NCBI GenBank assembly: GCA_021808665.1
Contig: JAKBBA010000004.1
Coordinates: forward strand, 84,380 to 148,379
Direction of reading: 5' to 3'
Length of the DNA: 64,000 bases
Origin: Actinomycetes bacterium
GTDB taxonomy: Bacteria; Actinomycetota; Acidimicrobiia; Acidimicrobiales; Palsa-688
Every line of letters starts with the position of its first letter. Position 1 is the stretch's first letter. The position numbers were made by a program, and so were the translations under genes. The notes beneath the pieces are model-generated. The model saw only the letters and a program-made list of their open reading frames with translations. It was not told where the DNA came from and searched no databases. This document shows positions 26,049-35,867 of the stretch, piece by piece.

Positions 26049-27229
26049 AGCCGGGACAGGTGGTGGACCTCGTCATCGTCGGAGTAGCCGCGCTCGCAGC
26101 GCTCGGAGGCTACCGGATCGGCTTCCTCGGCAGGGTCATCTCGTGGGTGGGATTAGCAGGCGGGTTGTACGTCGCTGCAAGACTCCTTCCGACCGTGTTC
26201 CGCCATCTACGTAACTCTTCATCTTCCACGCTGGTAGTCGTTGCCGTGGCGATGCTCATAGGAGGCGCTGTCGTTGGCCAGGCCGTCGGGCTTATCGTGG
26301 GCGGGAAGCTGCATCATGTGCTACCCATCGGACCGCTGCGAACTGTCGACCGCCTCGTCGGCGCAGCCGTCGGAGCGGCAGGCATCTTGACCGTCGTGTG
26401 GCTTTTGCTTCCGACTCTCGCCGCTACCCAAGGCACAGTGTCCCGGGCCGTCGGCGACTCGACTGTCGCAAGGGCTATGTCGCGCGACCTGCCGGCACCG
26501 CCCCCAGCCCTAGACGTGCTGCGACGGATAGTCGGTGACGGCAACCCCGAGGTTTTCGCCGCGCTGGCGCCGGCGGCCAACGTCGGAGCCCCCCCCGGGT
26601 CGGTGCCTTTGAGCCCGTCGCTCGTCTCTGCGGTGGCAGCCTCCACACTGAAAGTGCAAGGCCAGGCATGCCAGTCGATTTACGAAGGCAGCGGCTTTGT
26701 CGTCGGCCCCGGCTTGGTCATCACCAACGCCCACGTGGTAGCAGGGGAGAAGCCCGGAGCCACATCCGTGATGACCCCGTCGGGAGCGATTCTGGGCGCG
26801 AACGTCATAGCGTACGACCCTTACAGAGACCTGGCGCTACTGTCGGTGTCAGGTCTGAGCGACACGCCACTACCGATAGGATCGCCCAGGCAGGGCGAGG
26901 TGGCAGCAGTGTTCGGACACCCCAACGGCCAAGACCCCCTCGCTATCGTTCCAGCCCGTGTTGCGGCCATCGAGGAGGCGGTAGGGCCCGACATCTACGG
27001 CACACACAACACAAAAAGGAGCATCTTGGTGTTGGCGTCGAACCTTGCGAGAGGCGACTCAGGCGGGGCCGTCGTCGACACGTCAGGCCAGGTCATAGGT
27101 GTCGCTTTCGCCATATCCGCCCAGCAGGCTGGGACATCCTATGCTCTCAACACCTCGGAGCTAACCGCCTTCCTAGCGGAACCCCGCAGCGCTCACGCCT
27201 CGACGGGCGCATGCATAACAGGCGGGTAA
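26045..27229 (+). CDS. marP: MarP-like membrane serine protease (CvpA + trypsin-like)
   Basis: The first ~160 residues hold about four membrane helices of CvpA/colicin V type. The periplasmic half is a trypsin-like protease with His230 (TNAHVV), Asp262 (DPYRDLALL) and Ser339 (RGDSGGAVV). In Mycobacterium tuberculosis MarP protects against acid stress and processes a peptidoglycan hydrolase. The length (394 aa) and layout match. Two periplasmic cysteines (Cys209 and Cys390) could form a disulfide. The ATG overlaps the trmI stop as ATGA. It is convergent with the ferredoxin gene, 15 nt apart. Confidence 0.88.
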   Translation: MKPGQVVDLVIVGVAALAALGGYRIGFLGRVISWVGLAGGLYVAARLLPTVFRHLRNSSSSTLVVVAVAMLIGGAVVGQAVGLIVGGKLHHVLPIGPLRTVDRLVGAAVGAAGILTVVWLLLPTLAATQGTVSRAVGDSTVARAMSRDLPAPPPALDVLRRIVGDGNPEVFAALAPAANVGAPPGSVPLSPSLVSAVAASTLKVQGQACQSIYEGSGFVVGPGLVITNAHVVAGEKPGATSVMTPSGAILGANVIAYDPYRDLALLSVSGLSDTPLPIGSPRQGEVAAVFGHPNGQDPLAIVPARVAAIEEAVGPDIYGTHNTKRSILVLASNLARGDSGGAVVDTSGQVIGVAFAISAQQAGTSYALNTSELTAFLAEPRSAHASTGACITGG

Positions 27230-27244
27230 CCCCTAGCGTAGTGA

Positions 27245-27478
27245 TCACTCCTCGATGAAAATGCACTCCCCGGGGCATTCCTCGGCGGCCTCGCGGGTCG
27301 CGTCTTCCATGCCGTCGGGAACCACGGCGAGACCTTCCTGTCCGCCGGGACTGTCGAAGACTTTGTCGCCTTCTTTCACGTACGACAGCCCGTCGTCGAG
27401 CAGAGTGAACACGGCGGGAGCTATCTCCTCGCAGAGCCCATCGCCAGTGCATAGATCCTGGTCGATCCAAACCTTCAT
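27245..27478 (-). CDS. Small ferredoxin, probably 3Fe-4S
   Basis: A 77-aa acidic protein beginning [18 protein letters not shown] with [10 protein letters not shown] at the C-terminus. The first cluster has the CxxxxxC spacing and lacks the central cysteine, which favours a 3Fe-4S centre as in actinobacterial P450-partner ferredoxins (Fer4_15 type). It probably supplies electrons to a cytochrome P450 or other oxidoreductase; none is encoded nearby. It diverges from arc with a 190-nt gap. Confidence 0.85.
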   Translation of the reverse strand: MKVWIDQDLCTGDGLCEEIAPAVFTLLDDGLSYVKEGDKVFDSPGGQEGLAVVPDGMEDATREAAEECPGECIFIEE

Positions 27479-27668
27479 CGCGGAGTGTTGCCTCGCATTC
27501 TCGACGTCCGATAGCTCTAAAGCGCCCTCTGGCGCTTTTCCTCCCTCTACTGTAGCGGCTGGGCAGCCGACACCGCATGGGCGAAACTGTTTTCTCCCCA
27601 TCGCCCCAAAGCCAACTATGCCGGCTTCTGTGGAGGTAGGTTCGAAGGTAGACAAAAGCGAGGTGCCA

Positions 27669-29459
27669 ATGAGCGACGTCTTTGACAACGAGGGACTGAG
27701 AAGTGACGTGGGTGGGGCTTCCCAAAGTGGGGGCGATGAGATTCATGAGCTTCGCGACCATGCCAGGGCACTCGAGGACGAGGTATTGGTCCTGCGCCGA
27801 CGGATGAACGAGTCCCCTACGAGAGTTCGGACCCTTGAGGAGAAGCTGCTGGAGACCAAAGGGCAACTCCAACAGGCGATCTCGCAGAACGAGCGGCTGA
27901 CGTTCACCCTACGTGAGGCGCGCGAGCACATTGCCGCCCTGCGCGAAGAGGTCGACAAACTGACCCAGCCGCCTTCGGCCTACGGAACCCTGCTCGGCCG
28001 TAACGACGACGGGACCGTCGACGTGTTCTCCGGGGGGCGGAAGATGAGAGTGGCTCTGCACCCCGCTCTTGCTGACGACGAGGCCGGCCTGACCAGGGGA
28101 GCGGAGGTAGTTCTCAACGAGTCCCTAAATGTGGTGCTGGCCCGTTCCGCGGAGAAATCGGGTGAGGTGGTAACCGTCAAGGACCTCCTCGATGGCGCCA
28201 GGGCACTGGTAGTGGGAAGAGCAGACGAGGAGAGAGTCGTCGATATTGCCGAGTCGATGACTGGGACGAAGCTGCGCACGGGGGACACCGTTCTGATGGA
28301 CTCGAGAACCGGTCTCATACTTGAGAAGCTTCCGAGGCCCGAGGTGGAAGAACTGGTGCTCGAAGAGGTCCCCGACATCTCCTACGAAGACGTGGGTGGC
28401 CTCGACACCCAGATTGAGGCGATAACCGACGCAGTCGAGCTTCCCTTCCTGCATAGGGACCTCTTTGTAGCCCACAAACTCCCTGCGCCGAAGGGGATCC
28501 TGCTTTACGGGCCGCCAGGATGCGGCAAGACGCTGATAGCCAAAGCCGTGGCCAACTCGCTGGCAAAAAAGGTCTCAGAGGCTACTGGGGACCGCAGCGC
28601 TCGGAGCTACTTCTTGAACATCAAGGGACCGGAGCTGCTGAACAAGTACGTGGGCGAAACGGAACGCCAGATACGGCTGGTATTCCAGCGCGCCAGGGAG
28701 AAAAGCGAGGAAGGCGTCCCGGTGATCGTGTTCTTCGACGAGATGGACTCACTTTTCCGGACGAGAGGCACCGGTATCAGCTCCGACATGGAGTCGACGA
28801 TCGTTCCTCAACTTTTGGCTGAGATCGACGGCGTAGAGGCGTTGCGCAACGTGATCGTCATAGGCGCCTCCAACCGGGAGGATCTCATAGACCCGGCGAT
28901 CCTCAGACCGGGCCGGCTGGACGTAAAGATCAAGATCGAACGACCCGACCGTGAAGCAGCGCAGCAGATCTTCGCCAGGTACCTGACCTCTGACCTCCCG
29001 CTGGATGCCACCGAGGTAGAGACCCTCGGGGGCGGCGATCGTGACAAGGCAGTCCGGGCGATGATCGAAGCAACCACGCTGGAGATGTATCGCGACGACG
29101 AGGCCAACCAGTTCCTTGAAGTCACCTACCAAAACGGTGACAAGGAGATCATGTTCTATAAGGACTTTGCGTCCGGAGCGATGATCGAAAACATCGTTCG
29201 CCGAGCGAAGAAGCTGGCGATCAAGCGGGTCATAGCGTCGGGCACCCCGGGGATAAGAACCCGGGACCTCCTAGACTCGATCCGCCAAGAGTACAAAGAG
29301 TACGAGGACCTGCCCAACACGACGAATCCCGACGACTGGGCAAAGATCTCGGGCAAGAAGGGTGAGAGGATCGTCTACATACGAACCATCAGATCCCAAG
29401 GCGACGAGACCACGGGAGGCCGTGCCATAGAGAGGGTTGCCACCGGTCAGTACCTGTGA
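27669..29459 (+). CDS. arc: Proteasome-associated AAA ATPase ARC/Mpa
   Basis: ARC/Mpa recognises pupylated proteins, unfolds them and feeds them to the 20S proteasome. An N-terminal coiled coil (about residues 23-98) precedes the OB-fold region. The AAA domain has Walker A GPPGCGKT (281-288) and Walker B FFDEMDS around residue 357, plus RPGRLDVKI. The protein ends in QYL, the C-terminal gate-opening motif. The ATG at 27669 has GAGGTG just upstream; the frame is open further back, but that part is antisense to the ferredoxin gene. It is the first gene of the proteasome locus. Confidence 0.95.
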   Translation: MSDVFDNEGLRSDVGGASQSGGDEIHELRDHARALEDEVLVLRRRMNESPTRVRTLEEKLLETKGQLQQAISQNERLTFTLREAREHIAALREEVDKLTQPPSAYGTLLGRNDDGTVDVFSGGRKMRVALHPALADDEAGLTRGAEVVLNESLNVVLARSAEKSGEVVTVKDLLDGARALVVGRADEERVVDIAESMTGTKLRTGDTVLMDSRTGLILEKLPRPEVEELVLEEVPDISYEDVGGLDTQIEAITDAVELPFLHRDLFVAHKLPAPKGILLYGPPGCGKTLIAKAVANSLAKKVSEATGDRSARSYFLNIKGPELLNKYVGETERQIRLVFQRAREKSEEGVPVIVFFDEMDSLFRTRGTGISSDMESTIVPQLLAEIDGVEALRNVIVIGASNREDLIDPAILRPGRLDVKIKIERPDREAAQQIFARYLTSDLPLDATEVETLGGGDRDKAVRAMIEATTLEMYRDDEANQFLEVTYQNGDKEIMFYKDFASGAMIENIVRRAKKLAIKRVIASGTPGIRTRDLLDSIRQEYKEYEDLPNTTNPDDWAKISGKKGERIVYIRTIRSQGDETTGGRAIERVATGQYL

Positions 29460-29528
29460 TCGAAGGCATGACCGGCCGAGTTCGTGACTCCTAGCGGCTA
29501 TAGCTGCATCGAAGGGCCGCCGAGTCGC

Positions 29529-29534
29529 TAAGGT
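29529..29534 (+). promoter_or_regulatory. Putative -10 box of a leaderless dop transcript
   Basis: TAAGGT fits the TANNNT pattern and lies 7 nt before the GTG start; no Shine-Dalgarno sequence fits in that space. Confidence 0.3.
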
Positions 29535-29541
29535 CACTACC

Positions 29542-31041
29542 GTGGCCATCACCAAGGTCCTCGGAATGGAAACCGAATACGGGATCGTCATTCGTGGCGG
29601 CGCCGAGTCGAACCCTGTCGCGGCGTCCTCCGCGCTCATAAACGCGTACGTGTCGGAACGCAGCCGGCGGGTCGGATGGGACTTCGAGGACGAGACGCCA
29701 GGCCGTGACGCGCGAGGGTTCGCAAGGGAAGCGTCGATGCCGCCCGAGGTGGAGACTCACCTGGTCAACACCGTGCTCACCAACGGTGCCCGCTACTACG
29801 TAGATCACGCCCACCCGGAGTACTCGACACCCGAGTGCGCCGACGTGTACGACGTCGTCCTCTACGACAGGGCAGGGGAGATGATCTTGGCGGACTCGGT
29901 CCGTTTTGCCACTGCTCTCCTCGGTCCCGGCCAGAGTGTGGTTGTACTCAAGAACAACTCCGACGGCAAGGGCAACTCCTACGGTAACCACGAAAACTAC
30001 CTTTTGGACCGCTCGGTGCCGTTCTCACGGGTGATCACCGGAGTGATACCGCATTTCGTCACCCGCCAGATATTCACCGGGTCGGGGAAGATCGGCTGCG
30101 AAGTTCCCCAAACCGACGGTCGTCACATCGACTTCCAACTCACTCAGCGCGCCGATTTCTTCGAGGAGGTCGTCGGGCTGGAGACCACGCTCAAACGGCC
30201 GATAATCAACACTCGCGACGAGCCTCACTCCGACTCGCACAAGTACCGCCGGCTGCACGTCATCGTCGGTGACGCCAACATGTCGGAGGTCGCCTCTTTT
30301 CTCAAAGTGGGTTCGACCGCCGTCATACTGTCGATGGTCGAGGACGACTGGTTTACCCGGGCCGGCAAGGACTTCTCGCTGCGATCGCCGGTCGCAGCGC
30401 TTCGGGAGGTTTCCTACGACCTGTCCCTTAAAGTGCCCCTAGAGCTTCAAGACGGGCGGACCATGACCGCTTTGGAGATGCAGTGGGAGCATCTGGCGCT
30501 CGCCAAGAAGTATTCGGAGTCTTGCGGCTTGGAGTCGGTTGGGGGCGAGACGGTAGGCAGAGACATCCTCAACCGCTGGGAGGACGTCCTGTCCGCCTTG
30601 GAGACCGACCCGCTGAGCCTGTCAGGCCAACTCGACTGGGTGGCGAAGCTTCGCCTGTTCGAAGGATATCGGGATCGTCACGGTCTGTCTTGGAGCGACC
30701 CCAAGATGCGAGCCATGGACCTGCAGTACCACGACGTTGCGCCCGGGCGTTCGTTGTTTGCCCGTCTGGGGATGGAGACGCTCTTTAGCCCTGAGGAGGT
30801 TCGTCGGGCTGTAGACGAGCCGCCTGAAACGACCCGCGCATACTTCAGGGGCAAGTGCCTGCAGCGCTGGGCGCCGGCTATCGCAGCGGCTAACTGGGAT
30901 TCGATAGTGTTCGACCTGGGCCGGGAGCCGCTGTGCCGGGTGCCGATGCTCGAACCTCTCCGGGGTACCCGCGCCCATGTCGAAGATCTACTCGCAAGTG
31001 TGACAAGCCCGGCCGAACTCATCGAAGCGCTGGGATCATAG
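29542..31041 (+). CDS. dop: Pup deamidase/depupylase Dop
   Basis: Dop converts the C-terminal Gln of Pup to Glu and also removes Pup from substrates. It shares the carboxylate-amine ligase fold of PafA: METEYGIVIRG at the start, the catalytic Asp in YYVDHAHPEYSTPE, FKNN-like VLKNNSDGKGNSYGNHENY, and [19 protein letters not shown]. The insert VGWDFEDETPGRDARGFA after about residue 45 is the Dop loop that separates it from PafA. At 499 aa it has the expected length. It uses GTG with a TAAGGT box 7 nt upstream. Confidence 0.95.
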   Translation: MAITKVLGMETEYGIVIRGGAESNPVAASSALINAYVSERSRRVGWDFEDETPGRDARGFAREASMPPEVETHLVNTVLTNGARYYVDHAHPEYSTPECADVYDVVLYDRAGEMILADSVRFATALLGPGQSVVVLKNNSDGKGNSYGNHENYLLDRSVPFSRVITGVIPHFVTRQIFTGSGKIGCEVPQTDGRHIDFQLTQRADFFEEVVGLETTLKRPIINTRDEPHSDSHKYRRLHVIVGDANMSEVASFLKVGSTAVILSMVEDDWFTRAGKDFSLRSPVAALREVSYDLSLKVPLELQDGRTMTALEMQWEHLALAKKYSESCGLESVGGETVGRDILNRWEDVLSALETDPLSLSGQLDWVAKLRLFEGYRDRHGLSWSDPKMRAMDLQYHDVAPGRSLFARLGMETLFSPEEVRRAVDEPPETTRAYFRGKCLQRWAPAIAAANWDSIVFDLGREPLCRVPMLEPLRGTRAHVEDLLASVTSPAELIEALGS

Positions 31042-31147
31042 GAAACGATCGCCGTAGAAGTCGATGAATGGGCTCGTAGGCTGTTAGAGCCCCTACATTA
31101 AGTGGCCGCTACAAGAAAAGGCCCCGAACAAGAAGAGGCTGTGTGCA

Positions 31148-31348
31148 ATGGCAGAACGAGAACAGATCAAGAGGTCGACAACCTCCCGAAGCGACGACAC
31201 CGCCGTCGAGGAGGTCCCTTCGACCAAGACCAAGAAAGGCGACGAGCTAAAAGCCGAGCTCGACGACCTTCTCGACGAGATCGACGAGGTGCTAGAGGAG
31301 AACGCCGAGGAGTTCGTGAGGAGCTACGTCCAAAAAGGAGGCCAGTGA
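31148..31348 (+). CDS. pup: Prokaryotic ubiquitin-like protein Pup
   Basis: Pup is the small, mostly unstructured tag attached to lysines of proteasome substrates. This 66-aa protein is highly charged, has the helix-forming LDDLLDEIDEVLEENAEEFV segment that binds Mpa, and ends FVRSYVQKGGQ. The terminal Gln must be deamidated by Dop before PafA can use it. The gene lies between dop and prcB, as in most actinobacteria. It was found easily because the GGQ end and acidic helix are diagnostic. Confidence 0.96.
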   Translation: MAEREQIKRSTTSRSDDTAVEEVPSTKTKKGDELKAELDDLLDEIDEVLEENAEEFVRSYVQKGGQ

Positions 31349-31394
31349 CAACTCCGACTCCTGCGAAGGTGATGCCTGTCGTGGTGGCACGAAC

Positions 31395-32252
31395 GTGACC
31401 CTGCCAATGTTCGAGCCTGCGGGCTCCCCCGGCCCGAACTTTACTGAGCTTCTGCGCCGCCTTGAGCTCGACCCTTTCTCCGGGCCGCTGTACGCCGGAG
31501 GTCCGCACCCCGGGTCGGCTTCGACGCCCCTACCTTTCGATGTACGTCACGCCACTACGATCGTCGCATTGCGCTTTGCCGACGGGGTGGTAATGGCGGG
31601 CGACCGTCGGGCGACCGCGGGATCGTCGATAGCGCACCGTGCCATGGACAAGGTGCACCCCGCTGACCGCTACAGCGGTGTTGCGATCGCCGGGGCGGCC
31701 GGACCGGCTATGGAGATGGTCAAGCTGTTCCAGCTTCAACTCGAGCACTACGAGAAGGTCGAGGGATCCACGCTAAGCCTCGACGGTAAAGCCAACCAGC
31801 TTGCGCAGATGGTGCGATCGCATCTAGGCATGGCCCTCCAAGGTTTCGTCGTGGTACCGCTGTTCGCTGGATACGACCTGCGACGCGGAGCCGGGAGGAT
31901 CTACTCCTACGATCCGACCGGTGGGCGCTACGAGGAGACCGACTTTCATGCAGACGGATCAGGCGGCAGGGACGCCAAGACGACCATCAAACTCGGATGG
32001 AACGAAGGCATTTCGCGTTCCCGCGCCGTTGAGCTGGCGGTTTCGGCCCTGTGGAATGCCGCCGACGAAGACTCCGCCACCGGCGGGCCCGACGCCGTCC
32101 GAGGTATCTACCCGAGCGTAGCCACGATAACCGCGGAGGGCTTCGTATACCTCGACCCCGCCGAGGTGGCAGAGCGCTTCGCTGCCGTCGTAACGCTAAG
32201 CGCGCGGTCGGCACCGACGCCCATCAGCCAACCGGAGGAGCCGCTTCGATGA
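31395..32252 (+). CDS. prcB: 20S proteasome beta subunit
   Basis: PrcB forms the catalytic inner rings. A propeptide of about 53 residues is removed to expose the nucleophile Thr54 in RHATTIVALRFADGVV. The residue before the threonine is Ala; Gly is usual at this position in mycobacteria. Asp and Lys partners are visible in MAGDRRATAG and MDKVHPADRY. The GTG start is 46 nt after pup, and the stop overlaps the prcA start as ATGA. Confidence 0.95.
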   Translation: MTLPMFEPAGSPGPNFTELLRRLELDPFSGPLYAGGPHPGSASTPLPFDVRHATTIVALRFADGVVMAGDRRATAGSSIAHRAMDKVHPADRYSGVAIAGAAGPAMEMVKLFQLQLEHYEKVEGSTLSLDGKANQLAQMVRSHLGMALQGFVVVPLFAGYDLRRGAGRIYSYDPTGGRYEETDFHADGSGGRDAKTTIKLGWNEGISRSRAVELAVSALWNAADEDSATGGPDAVRGIYPSVATITAEGFVYLDPAEVAERFAAVVTLSARSAPTPISQPEEPLR

Positions 32253-32929
32253 GCATGCCTTTCTACGTTGCCCCAGAGCAGTTCATGAAAGACAAGGCGG
32301 ACTTCGCGCGTAAGAACATAGCCCGCGGCCGTCCCCTTGTAGCGACCGTGTACTCGGGTGGGATCCTGATCTGCGCCGAGAACCAATCCAAGAGCTTGCA
32401 CAAAGTGAGCGAGATCTACGACCGCATAGCCTTCGCCGGAGTCGGGCGCTACAACGAGTTCGACTCGCTGCGCCGTGCGGGCGTACAGCACGCCGACGTC
32501 AAGGGGTACCAGTTCAGCCGTGAGGACGTCGACGCCCGCTCCTTGGCGAACCTCTACGCCCAGTACATGGGGAACGTCTTCACCCACGAGCTCAAGCCTC
32601 TCGAAGTTGAGATTCTCGTCGCCGAAGTAGGGGAGGCCGGAGCCCCAGACCAGCTCTACCATATTCTCTACGACGGCTCGGTCATGGACGAAGACAACCT
32701 GAGCGTCCTAGGCGGCGAAGCTGACGTGATCAGCGCACGCCTGGCTGAAGGTTACGACCCCCAGTGGAGTCTGGATGAGGCTCTGAGACGGAGCGCGAGC
32801 GCTCTGGCCGCCGACCGGCCAACGCAAGCCAAGGAGCTCGAAGTAGCCGTCCTCGACCGCTCCAACGGCCGGCGGGCCTTCCGCCGTCTCGACGAAGGGG
32901 AAGTGGCTGCAGCGCTCGCCGGGAGCTGA
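32249..32929 (+). CDS. prcA: 20S proteasome alpha subunit
   Basis: PrcA forms the outer, gate-forming rings. The 226-aa sequence starts MSMPFYVAPEQFMKDKADFA and continues with ARKNIARGRPLVATVYSGG and SEIYDRIAFAGVGRYNEFD, typical of the bacterial alpha type. It is translationally coupled to prcB. A complementary minus-strand gene ends 30 nt after the stop, which closes the first half of the proteasome locus. Confidence 0.94.
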   Translation: MSMPFYVAPEQFMKDKADFARKNIARGRPLVATVYSGGILICAENQSKSLHKVSEIYDRIAFAGVGRYNEFDSLRRAGVQHADVKGYQFSREDVDARSLANLYAQYMGNVFTHELKPLEVEILVAEVGEAGAPDQLYHILYDGSVMDEDNLSVLGGEADVISARLAEGYDPQWSLDEALRRSASALAADRPTQAKELEVAVLDRSNGRRAFRRLDEGEVAAALAGS

Positions 32930-32959
32930 CCGCCTCCGAGGTCAGCACAAAGCGAGGCT

Positions 32960-34696
32960 TTACGGGTCGCTGAGACCCGGCCGGCGGAGTGCCTCTGGAA
33001 GGTGCAAAGCCCTTAACTTTCCCATTACATCCGACGGGAGGGATCGTGGCGTCAGCAGGGACACCACGATCATCGTTGCGAAAGCCAAGGGTACCGTCCA
33101 GATGGCCGGTACCTGAACCAGGATCGCCGGCCATCCTCTGGTCGCAGCGCCAGCCATCGCAGCGATCACGGCCCCTGAGGCGCTACCACCTCCGAGAATG
33201 AGCCCCGCCAGCGCTCCGCGCCTCGTCAGGCGTGTCCACCATATGCCCAGTATCAATAGTGGACAGAAAGACGACGCCGCCACGGCGAACGCCCATCCCA
33301 CGAGGACGTTGATCGAGCTGCCGCGGACCGCTAAGCCTGCGACCGTTACCGCTAAGCCGGCTCCCAGAGCGGAGAACCTGAACGCCTTGACCCCTCCGGC
33401 GAGAATGTCGTGAGATAAGGCCCCCGCCGTGGCTATCAGGAGGCCGGAGGAGGTGGACAAGAAGGCGGCGAAGGCTCCGCCGGCTACGAGTGCGGAGAGT
33501 ACCCGCTCGCCCACGCCCCCAACGGCTAGACGTGGCAGGACGAGAACCACCGTGTCCGTGGCTTTGGAGAGGTACAAACCTGGGGCCTCGACTCGCCCAA
33601 GCAATGCAAGAAGCGCCGGCCACACGTAGAAGCACGACAGGAGCACCACGACGATAGCAGTGGTGCGTCGCGCCGTCTGGCCGTCGGGATTGGTGTAGAA
33701 GCGCACGAGGATGTGTGGCAGGCCGAGCGCACCAAGGAAGGTGGCGAGAATTATCCCGTATGTTGCGGCGAGGGGATGGATAGAACGGCCACCCAGCAAC
33801 AGCAGAGGAGACAGCCACTGCCGGTTGGTCAGCGTGCCCGACGTTGGTGTCGGAGCGGCCGAGCCCGCCGGAAAGGAGATGGAAGCGCCCGCGCCGACCT
33901 GGTGCACCCCGGCGCTCAACTCCACGGCCCCTCCTGGCGTGGCCTCGTGCGACGAACCGTCCACCTCGCCGCGGATCACGACACGAACTGGCGTGGTCAC
34001 CCGGATCCCGGTCTGCTCGGCGAAGCGGACCGTCGACGCGCGTTCGAACACTGCTGGCGCTTTGCCGGTGACAGCTTCGAGGGGTGGATGACGGAATACA
34101 GCTACCAGGGCAAGGGCGGGCAGGGCAATGGCGACCAACTTCAGCCAGAACTCGAAGGATTGAACGAAGGTGATTCCCTTCATCCCTCCGCTTGCTATTG
34201 CCCCGGTTACAACGACGCCTAGCACGACTACTCCAACCCAGTACGGTCCCCCGAAGGCAACCTGGAGGGTAACCCCGGCGCCTTCCATCTGGGGAAGCAG
34301 GTAGAAGCCGCAGATGACCAGCACGAACCCGGTCGCAACCTTACGTAGCAGGGGAGAGTCGAGCCTGCCTTCGGCGAAGTCGGGGATCGTGTACGCGCCG
34401 AAACGCCGCAGGGGTGCTGCCACAACGGCGAGGAGCACCAGATACCCGGCTGCGTAGCCCACGGCGTACCACAGCGCTCCGATCCCGTCTGCCATGGCGA
34501 GACCGGCAACTCCGAGAAAGGATGCCGCTGAGAGGTACTCGCCAGAGATGGCAGCCGCGTTGAGACCAGAAGGCACCTGACGTGCTGCGACGAGGAAGTC
34601 GTCCCGGGTTCGCGAAACCCTGAGCCCTCGGGATCCGACGACCGCAGTCGCGACACTGACGGCTACGACGCCGACGACGGCCCCTGTATCGGTCAA
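32960..34696 (-). CDS. Sodium/solute symporter, acetate (ActP/MctC)-like
   Basis: A 578-aa protein of the solute:sodium symporter family with about 13 hydrophobic helices. The conserved start of the core fold reads SGLNAAAISGEYLSAASFLG, followed by GYLVLLAVVAAPLRRFGAYT and DFAEGRLDSPLLR, as in cation/acetate symporters. A 60-residue hydrophilic insert (about 215-280) lies between helices. Substrate is inferred from the neighbouring acetate genes; glycolate, pyruvate or propionate are possible. TTG start overlapping the previous small gene as TTGA. Confidence 0.82.
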   Translation of the reverse strand: MTDTGAVVGVVAVSVATAVVGSRGLRVSRTRDDFLVAARQVPSGLNAAAISGEYLSAASFLGVAGLAMADGIGALWYAVGYAAGYLVLLAVVAAPLRRFGAYTIPDFAEGRLDSPLLRKVATGFVLVICGFYLLPQMEGAGVTLQVAFGGPYWVGVVVLGVVVTGAIASGGMKGITFVQSFEFWLKLVAIALPALALVAVFRHPPLEAVTGKAPAVFERASTVRFAEQTGIRVTTPVRVVIRGEVDGSSHEATPGGAVELSAGVHQVGAGASISFPAGSAAPTPTSGTLTNRQWLSPLLLLGGRSIHPLAATYGIILATFLGALGLPHILVRFYTNPDGQTARRTTAIVVVLLSCFYVWPALLALLGRVEAPGLYLSKATDTVVLVLPRLAVGGVGERVLSALVAGGAFAAFLSTSSGLLIATAGALSHDILAGGVKAFRFSALGAGLAVTVAGLAVRGSSINVLVGWAFAVAASSFCPLLILGIWWTRLTRRGALAGLILGGGSASGAVIAAMAGAATRGWPAILVQVPAIWTVPLAFATMIVVSLLTPRSLPSDVMGKLRALHLPEALRRPGLSDP

Positions 34697-35094
34697 TGCT
34701 TCTCGAAAAGGGCGACGAAGCGCTCCTCGACTCTCGCCGCCCTGCGCACGTAGAGGACTGCCAGAACCACAAGCGGAGGGTATATACCCACCCCGAGGAC
34801 GGCCACGGTGAGGGGAACCCCGCCAACTGTGACTTTGACCAGGCTCGGCAGCAGCACGGAGAGGATCGGAAACGTGATGACGACCGCGCCGGCCGGAAGC
34901 AGCACTCCGAGAGCGACTCCGAGCTGCGCTCGTATAAGCGAACGTAGGAGCGTCTCTCCGTATGCGCCCTTAGCGTAAAGGTCGGCGGTAGAAGGGACTG
35001 ATCGGGTGGCAGAGCTGGCGCCAGCCTGCACTCCACCGCGCACCGTGACCCTCTCCGGCCGGGCCGGCGAGTGCTCTGAGCAGTCGCCGGTCAA
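34693..35094 (-). CDS. Small membrane partner of the symporter (DUF485-like)
   Basis: A 133-aa protein with two hydrophobic segments (GVALGVLLPAGAVVITFPIL and LTVAVLGVGIYPPLVVLAVLYV) and a charged C-terminus RRAARVEERF. A small two-helix protein encoded directly before an acetate-type symporter is typical (DUF485/YjcH position), though sequence similarity to DUF485 is weak. TTG start overlapping lytR as TTGA; a GTG at codon 17 is an alternative. Confidence 0.65.
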   Translation of the reverse strand: MTGDCSEHSPARPERVTVRGGVQAGASSATRSVPSTADLYAKGAYGETLLRSLIRAQLGVALGVLLPAGAVVITFPILSVLLPSLVKVTVGGVPLTVAVLGVGIYPPLVVLAVLYVRRAARVEERFVALFEKH

Positions 35095-35867
35095 TGCTGG
35101 CGCTTTGCTAGAGAGACTAGATGGTCATGAAGGTCTCTGACGTGACGCCTGGCTACACCGAGGGTGACATCGGGCAGCACGACGTACACCTTCCCGCCGT
35201 CGCCGCGCAGCTCTCGCACAGCTCTTAGGTTCACGAGATGCTGACGGTGGATCCTGGTGAACCCCTCCCTTGCCCAGGCGGCCTCAAGACGTGCCATCGC
35301 TACCCTAACCAGGAGGCTCCGACCGTCGAAGGTATGCAGGCGCACGTAGTCACCGGCGGACTCGACCCAGGCCACCTGGGAGCGTTCGACCAAAAGCGTC
35401 TTGCCAGCCTGCTCGACGACGACGATATCCATGCGGTCTTGGTTGCTGCGATCCTCACCGTCTGTAGCCGTCTTCTCCCCGCCAGGAACGGCTGGAGTAG
35501 CTCGGGTCGCCATCACCCGGCGCAGGACGGGGTTAAGACGGTCAGCGTCGAGGGGTTTCAATAGGTAGCCGACCGCTCCGACGTCGAACGCCTCCAGGGC
35601 GTATTCAGCGTGGGCTGTCACAAAGACGACGCTCGGAGGGTCAGCGAAGCGGCTGATCACACTTGCGAGCTCCAGACCCCCTAGTCCTGGCATGGCTATG
35701 TCAGCTATCACGAGGTCGAAGCTTCGGTCCCTCAGTTCGCGAAGGGCGTTGGTCGAGTCCGAAGCTGCGACCACACGTTCGGCGAGTCCTGAGGTGTTGA
35801 CCAGGAATGCCACCTCGTCCAGAGCAGGCAGCTCGTCGTCGACTGCGAGAACGTTCAGGAGTTTCAC
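35091..35867 (-). CDS. LytTR-family response regulator
   Basis: The receiver domain has the acidic pair VDDE (9-12), phosphorylation site Asp56 in LVIADIAMPG, and the GYLLKPLD lysine. The output is a LytTR DNA-binding domain (about 148-258; QVAWVESAGDYVRLHT, FTRIHRQHLVNLRAV). It is coupled to the kinase gene upstream and to the symporter genes downstream, so it probably controls uptake of acetate or a related acid. GTG start. Confidence 0.9.
   Translation of the reverse strand: MKLLNVLAVDDELPALDEVAFLVNTSGLAERVVAASDSTNALRELRDRSFDLVIADIAMPGLGGLELASVISRFADPPSVVFVTAHAEYALEAFDVGAVGYLLKPLDADRLNPVLRRVMATRATPAVPGGEKTATDGEDRSNQDRMDIVVVEQAGKTLLVERSQVAWVESAGDYVRLHTFDGRSLLVRVAMARLEAAWAREGFTRIHRQHLVNLRAVRELRGDGGKVYVVLPDVTLGVARRHVRDLHDHLVSLAKRQH

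Noticed and set aside
27255..27668. Open plus-strand extension before arc
   Set aside because: It is antisense to the ferredoxin gene, lacks ARC-family sequence, and a ribosome site precedes the ATG at 27669.
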